A DNA stretch of 28,242 nucleotides from JAQBGV01 sp032128395. GTDB lineage: Bacteria > Planctomycetota > UBA8108 > UBA1146. Numbering within the stretch: position 1 is the first letter of the stretch; each line of letters opens with the position of its first letter. The position numbers and the translations under genes are program-made. The notes under the pieces were generated by a model, which made no database searches, had not been told where the DNA came from, and worked only from the letters and a program-made list of their open reading frames with translations. Positions 24,558 to 28,242 of the stretch are shown one piece after another. The stretch is taken from contig JAQBGV010000183.1 of assembly GCA_032128395.1 (NCBI GenBank), positions 1 through 28,242 of the forward strand, written 5' to 3'.

Positions 24558-26147
24558 TCAGGAGATGTGCGAAGAACCGTCATCTGCCGGCGGTACGCCG
24601 GAATTTGCCCCCCGACGACGGGATCGAACGATCCCGATCCCAATGGGGAGGAGGAGAATGGGAGAATATCGGAAGAGCAGCTGAGTCCAGGGAGGATCGG
24701 GGAGGAGGTCGGGCACCGCGATCTCGAAGATCCCCGCTCGCAGACCGCCGAGGGGGATTCGATCCCCTTCTCTCATGCGCCCCCGACGATCGCAGGTGGC
24801 AGAAATCCCGCCGTTGGTGATCCGGACGAGGGGGACCCCGGCCTCGATCGCCCTCATCCGCGTGAGTGCCAAGTGCTGATACGGCGCGCTGCTCTCTCCG
24901 TACCACAGATCTTCTGTGAGATTGAGGTGGAGTCGCGCTCCGCTCCGACGGATCTCATGGGATGTTTCCCGGAGGATTCCCTCGAAGCAGATCGAGAGGC
25001 TGACCGGGACGCTGCTCAACTCGAAGATGAGGAGCTCATTCCCCTTGCCAATTTTTTGGGACGGAACAGGCACACCGAGCGCCTTGAGCAAGCCCTGCCC
25101 GGGAATTTCCTCGCCGAATGGGACGAGGGTTCGCTTGTTGTAGTATCGAACACCATCCCCGCCGGGATCGAGACAAACGAACGCGCAGTTGAACGTCTGA
25201 TCGTCCCGCTCCGCTAGCCCGCCGATGACAAGGGGGGCTCGAATCCGAGCCCGCACCCACGCCCCCACCTCCTCGGGAGTGGCCACCGAAGGGAGCATCC
25301 CCTCTGACCAGATGACCACGTCTGGAGATTCGTCCTCGTAGACTTCGCGCGTCATCCGCACGATCTTCTCGACCACCGAGCCTTGAACTGCCAAGTCTCT
25401 GGAGTGGCGCTCCTCGAGCCCGATCATGGCTTGGACATATCCGATCCGGAGTACCGTCGAGCCCCCGGCATCCTCCCCGCTGGCCCGAATCGCGCCCCCC
25501 AACGACCAGATCACGAGAATTACGATCGCAGAGCTCCGAAGCCGGAGCTTCCATTTCGGAGCGCTGCGATCGGCCTCGGCGAAGATTGCAGCAACCACCG
25601 CGATGACGCCGGTGAGCCCCTCTACCCCGCACCACCATGCGCCTTGGGCGAGCCACGGGATCCGGACCACACCGGCCCCTAGGTTCCAAGGGAAGACCCG
25701 GGGATAGAGCGCTTCGAGCGCCATCAGCGAGAGAGCGGTCCAGGCCACACGCGTGACGGTGAATTGGGGTGCGAATGCCAGCAGACCACCCCAGATCCCC
25801 CAACCGATGGTCGAGAAGATCCACCAAATCAGGAAGGCACCCAACCCGAGAAAGGTCGCGGAACTCCCTCCCCCGTCTCCTCCGGTCAGGAAGATCGAGT
25901 AGAACTTCGCAACCGCCCCCGAGATCCAGTAGAAACCGCCCGCCTGGACGGCGAGCCCGAAAATGAGGCCGAGCCGAATTCCTCGGGCCGGCGAGACGTT
26001 CGCGGTTCGTCGGAAAAGGAAGTAGAGACCCAGAAAGAGGAGGGGAACGAGGCCGAAGGGGGGAAACCCCAGGACGACGCAGATCCCGCCGAAGAGCGCC
26101 GTCGAGTCCGATCGATCCCATCGACAGAACGCGGATCGATTCGCCAC
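24558..26147 (-). CDS. lnt: Apolipoprotein N-acyltransferase
   Basis: 529 residues. Adds the third acyl chain to the N-terminal cysteine of lipoproteins in the inner membrane. About six to seven N-terminal helices (to about residue 215) precede a nitrilase-like periplasmic domain with the catalytic triad: Glu282 (IWSEGML), Lys338 (YYNKRTLVPFGE) and Cys387 (SICFEG). 'NLTEDLWYG' and 'RAIEAGVPLVRITNGG' blocks also match the family. A final helix (about 493-508) closes the protein. GTG start at 26147 with AAAGG six bases upstream. Its presence argues for an outer membrane with triacylated lipoproteins. Confidence 0.96.
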   Translation of the reverse strand: MANRSAFCRWDRSDSTALFGGICVVLGFPPFGLVPLLFLGLYFLFRRTANVSPARGIRLGLIFGLAVQAGGFYWISGAVAKFYSIFLTGGDGGGSSATFLGLGAFLIWWIFSTIGWGIWGGLLAFAPQFTVTRVAWTALSLMALEALYPRVFPWNLGAGVVRIPWLAQGAWWCGVEGLTGVIAVVAAIFAEADRSAPKWKLRLRSSAIVILVIWSLGGAIRASGEDAGGSTVLRIGYVQAMIGLEERHSRDLAVQGSVVEKIVRMTREVYEDESPDVVIWSEGMLPSVATPEEVGAWVRARIRAPLVIGGLAERDDQTFNCAFVCLDPGGDGVRYYNKRTLVPFGEEIPGQGLLKALGVPVPSQKIGKGNELLIFELSSVPVSLSICFEGILRETSHEIRRSGARLHLNLTEDLWYGESSAPYQHLALTRMRAIEAGVPLVRITNGGISATCDRRGRMREGDRIPLGGLRAGIFEIAVPDLLPDPPWTQLLFRYSPILLLPIGIGIVRSRRRGANSGVPPADDGSSHIS

Positions 26148-26245
26148 CCTGTGCCTTTCTCGGAGATTTCGCCCCCGAATCGATGTACTGCAGGGTGCCG
26201 CCCGGGTCGAGGGGAGAAACGGGCAACTCCATGCGGCGAGAGTGC

Positions 26246-26274
26246 TTGCTCACGACTGCTCGAATGCCTAGACT
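26246..26274 (+). promoter_or_regulatory. Possible sigma-70 promoter for rpsU
   Basis: TTGCTC (26246-26251) and TAGACT (26269-26274) are 17 bases apart in the 263-bp gap between divergent lnt and rpsU. Both hexamers are imperfect, so the call is weak. The transcript would have a leader of about 130 nt that includes the tandem 12-bp repeat. Confidence 0.3.
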
Positions 26275-26356
26275 CCCACGTTCCGCCGATCCTGCCAATC
26301 CAGCTGGGGCTAGTTCCTCTGGTGGGTGGGCTCTGATCGGGGACGATCTCGCCGAC

Positions 26357-26380
26357 GCCGGTAGAGTTGCCGGTAGAGTT
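26357..26380. repeat. Exact tandem duplication of a 12-bp unit before rpsU
   Basis: GCCGGTAGAGTT is repeated twice without a gap (26357-26368 and 26369-26380), 30 bp upstream of the rpsU TTG. It may be a slippage product, or a repeated binding site within the rpsU leader. Confidence 0.6.
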
Positions 26381-26410
26381 GAGAGTGGACACTCGAAAGG
26401 ACATTGCACT

Positions 26411-26635
26411 TTGATCCGCGTCACGATCCGCAACGGGGAGACTGCCGAGAAACTCCTCCAGCGCTTCAAGCGCACCGTCGCGAAAGAGGGTCTCCTCAAG
26501 GAGATCAAGAAGCGCAACTACTACGAAAAGCCCTCGGAGGCTCGTCGGCGGAAGGCCCGTGAGCAGGAGAAGCTGCTCCGGAAAAAGGCGCGGAAGCAGA
26601 TGGTCAAGGATATGCGACGCAAGCGACGCCACTAA
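26411..26635 (+). CDS. rpsU: 30S ribosomal protein S21
   Basis: 74 residues from a TTG at 26411, with AAAGGA nine bases upstream. It is the only possible start close to the family's N-terminus; the frame is open 76 codons further upstream but that is non-coding. 'IRVTIRNGETAEKLLQRFKRTVAKEGLLKEIKKRNYYEKPSEARRRK' is the S21 family pattern, and the end is the typical Lys/Arg-rich tail. S21 sits on the 30S platform near the anti-SD and helps initiation. Some lineages, including Bacteroidetes and Planctomycetes, use it variably. It lies divergent from lnt and 101 bp before ino1. Confidence 0.94.
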   Translation: MIRVTIRNGETAEKLLQRFKRTVAKEGLLKEIKKRNYYEKPSEARRRKAREQEKLLRKKARKQMVKDMRRKRRH

Positions 26636-26736
26636 TTCACAGACTGTTGCTCCGAGCACCGGCCCACAGTCGCCGAATCCGATGAATGCCCTCCTGCCCG
26701 GTGTGATCCGTTTCGAAGCACGGGAGGAGATGCCGG

Positions 26737-27942
26737 ATGCCCCGCACCGGAGTCTGGATCATCGGGGCCCGGGGCGGGGTCGCCACCACTCTTGTCTGCG
26801 GAATCCTCGCGCTTCGGCGCGGCAGGACCTCCTCGACCGGGTTGATCACGGCGACGAACCTCTTTGATGGTATCCCACTCGCTCAGCCCGACGATCTCGT
26901 CATCGGTGGCCACGACATCCGCCAAACCACTCTGCCCGAGTGCGCGCGGGAAATCTCCCGAGTGAACGGAACTATTCGAGCGGATCTTCTCGCGGAGATC
27001 GAGGAAGACCTCGCGGCGATCGATGCGAACTTGCGGCGTGGGGTGCTCTTCCGAAGCGGGGGCGCGATCGAGGGTCTCCCCGGGGTCGATCGGTCCGCCC
27101 GAGAAGATGACCCAAGACTTGCGTTGGATCGAATCGTCGCAGACCTCGAGGCGTTTCGACGCGAGCAGTCGGTGGACCGCCTCGTCTTGGTCAATCTCGC
27201 CTCGACAGAGCCCGAGCTCGCCACTCATCCCGCACATTCCGATCGCGCAGCCCTGGAACAGTCGCTCCAAAAGGGCGAAGGGAGTGTCTTCATCGCGAGT
27301 TCACTGTACGCGCTGGCGGCAGCTAGAACCGGCGCGGCGTACCTGAATTTCACTCCCTCACCGGGTGCACTTCTGCCCGCGATCGCCGAGGAATTGACGT
27401 ATTCCGGCTGCCCGTTCATGGGCTCGGACGGAAAGACCGGGGAGACGCTCGTGAAGTCGGCGCTCGCACCGCTCTTTCGCTATCGGAACCTGCGGGTCTT
27501 GAGCTGGCAGGGCTACAACATGCTCGGAGACCGCGACGGCGAGGTTCTCGCCTGCGAAGAAAATCGGAACTCCAAGATCCGCTCGAAGGATCACCTCCTC
27601 CACGAGTACCTCGGATACCCACTCCACTCGAAGGTGACGATCGACTACGTACCGAGTCTCGATGACCTCAAGACCGCGTGGGACTTCATCCACTTCGAGG
27701 GTTTCCTCGGAGTGAAGATGAGCCTGCAGTTTACCTGGCAGGGGTGTGACTCGATCCTCGCCGCCCCCCTCGTGATCGACCTCATCCGCCTCCTGGATCT
27801 CTCACTCCGCCGCGGGGAGGCGGGGCCCCAACCCCATCTCGCCCTCTTCTTCAAGAGCCCGCACGCCGTCCGCGACCACGACCTTCACCGACAGTTCCAC
27901 AACCTCGTAGATTATCTGGATCAGCTGAGGGACGCCGACTGA
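26737..27942 (+). CDS. ino1: Myo-inositol-1-phosphate synthase
   Basis: 401 residues. Converts glucose 6-phosphate to 1D-myo-inositol 3-phosphate using NAD, the entry to inositol lipids, inositol phosphate solutes and mycothiol-like thiols. The N-terminal NAD fold has GARGGVATT (10-18). The catalytic half carries GSDGKTGETLVKSAL (about 228-242) and GYNMLGDRDGEVL (about 259-271) with the conserved lysines, then a long alpha/beta tail. Strong SD GGAGGAG seven bases before the ATG. The closest lengths are the bacterial/archaeal short forms, lacking the long eukaryotic N-terminus. The immediate downstream partner (IMPase, PIP synthase) is not in the window, so the end product is unknown. Confidence 0.95.
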   Translation: MPRTGVWIIGARGGVATTLVCGILALRRGRTSSTGLITATNLFDGIPLAQPDDLVIGGHDIRQTTLPECAREISRVNGTIRADLLAEIEEDLAAIDANLRRGVLFRSGGAIEGLPGVDRSAREDDPRLALDRIVADLEAFRREQSVDRLVLVNLASTEPELATHPAHSDRAALEQSLQKGEGSVFIASSLYALAAARTGAAYLNFTPSPGALLPAIAEELTYSGCPFMGSDGKTGETLVKSALAPLFRYRNLRVLSWQGYNMLGDRDGEVLACEENRNSKIRSKDHLLHEYLGYPLHSKVTIDYVPSLDDLKTAWDFIHFEGFLGVKMSLQFTWQGCDSILAAPLVIDLIRLLDLSLRRGEAGPQPHLALFFKSPHAVRDHDLHRQFHNLVDYLDQLRDAD

Positions 27943-27994
27943 GTCGAGCCGCGTTTGCATCGGATGTTGCCTGGATACCTCGATCTGAGCCGCC

Positions 27995-28047
27995 TTCCGA
28001 CAGGGCGTGAGCCGGCGACGTCCGAATCAAGGTTTTTCGACAGTCTC
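27995..28047. mobile_element. Partial second copy of the 106-bp inverted-repeat element
   Basis: About 53 bp match 14094-14151 with a four-base gap and a few substitutions; shared runs include CCGGCGACGTCCGAATC and the terminus GACAG(C/T)CTCC. Only the right half is present; no left terminus is visible 5' of it. It sits 52 bp after the ino1 stop and 65 bp before the group II intron end. Confidence 0.6.
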
Positions 28048-28111
28048 CGGGATCGGGCGGTCCCTCGAAACTCGGTGGATGACGGTCCTTTCGTCTCGCA
28101 CACGGGTCACA

Positions 28112-28242
28112 ATCGGGATAGGGGGGGCCCTCACGGGCGCCCCCCTCCCACACCACCGGGCATGCGGGTCCGCACCACGGCGGTTCGACAGACGTGACCT
28201 CAGTACGGAGCCAAGCGCGGAACTCCCAAGCCTCGCAGATAC
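28112..28242 (-). mobile_element. 3' end of a group II intron (domains V-VI), cut by window edge
   Basis: On the minus strand 28186-28150 reads as a domain V hairpin: ACCGCCG pairs with CGGTGGT, and the inner stem TGCG/CGCA closes a GACC loop. The sequence 'GCGGACCCGCATG' and the following 'GGTGTGGGAGG' are the ones I know from many maturase-type group II introns. 28147-28112 then forms a strong second hairpin (GCCC/GGGC on a run of G/C) ending in CTATCCCGAT, the expected domain VI and 3' splice end (AY). Just upstream, the minus frame to a TGA at 28200 reads YLRGLGVPRLAPY, plausibly the last residues of an intron-encoded reverse transcriptase. The recognition is by memory of sequence pattern, not by a search. 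Confidence 0.65.

Overview
The window is about 62% GC by eye (not computed) and is packed with short-gap, overlapping genes, most of them on the minus strand. The gene mix is that of a Gram-negative-type, free-living bacterium: apolipoprotein N-acyltransferase, sigma-54, type I glutamine synthetase with an adenylylation site, PlsY/GpsA lipid synthesis and a bacterial-type myo-inositol-1-phosphate synthase. A GldG/DUF4340 ABC cassette and frequent GTG/TTG starts behind clear Shine-Dalgarno sequences are also present. I would guess Planctomycetota or a neighbouring lineage, but no 16S or marker search was possible, so the phylum is an inference.

Left third (1-8965, all minus strand). Read in the direction of transcription the order is plsY, gpsA, a PII-like gene, glnA, larE, a processive GT2 glycosyltransferase, cmk, plsC and rpsA (3' end beyond the left edge). 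This joins phospholipid precursor synthesis (PlsY/GpsA/PlsC), nitrogen assimilation (PII-like/GlnA) and the common cmk-plsC-rpsA cluster. Several gaps carry strong inverted repeats: before glnA, between glnA and larE, between the glycosyltransferase and cmk, and before rpsA.

Middle (9152-14152). Two plus-strand genes, a coiled-coil protein and a ThiF/MoeB-like E1 enzyme, run head-on into a minus-strand coiled-coil protein with no bases between the stop codons. An 800-bp gap without a convincing gene follows; it holds tandem hairpins and a degenerate 16-bp repeat array. Next come a secreted protein of unknown function and a 106-bp terminal-inverted-repeat element. A partial second copy of that element lies near the right end.

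Right-centre (14193-23292, minus strand). rpoN is followed by an overlapping four-gene cassette: ABC ATPase, ABC-2 permease, GldG-like protein and DUF4340-like protein, with GTGA/ATGA stop-start overlaps. A second GT2 glycosyltransferase and a membrane-anchored protein of unknown function come after it. A textbook intrinsic terminator and a sigma-70-like promoter lie back to back upstream of rpoN.

Right end (23760-28242). A secreted von Willebrand A-domain protein and lnt are on the minus strand; rpsU (TTG start) and ino1 are on the plus strand. The last ~130 bases read, on the minus strand, like the 3' end (domains V and VI) of a group II intron whose maturase gene would lie beyond the window.
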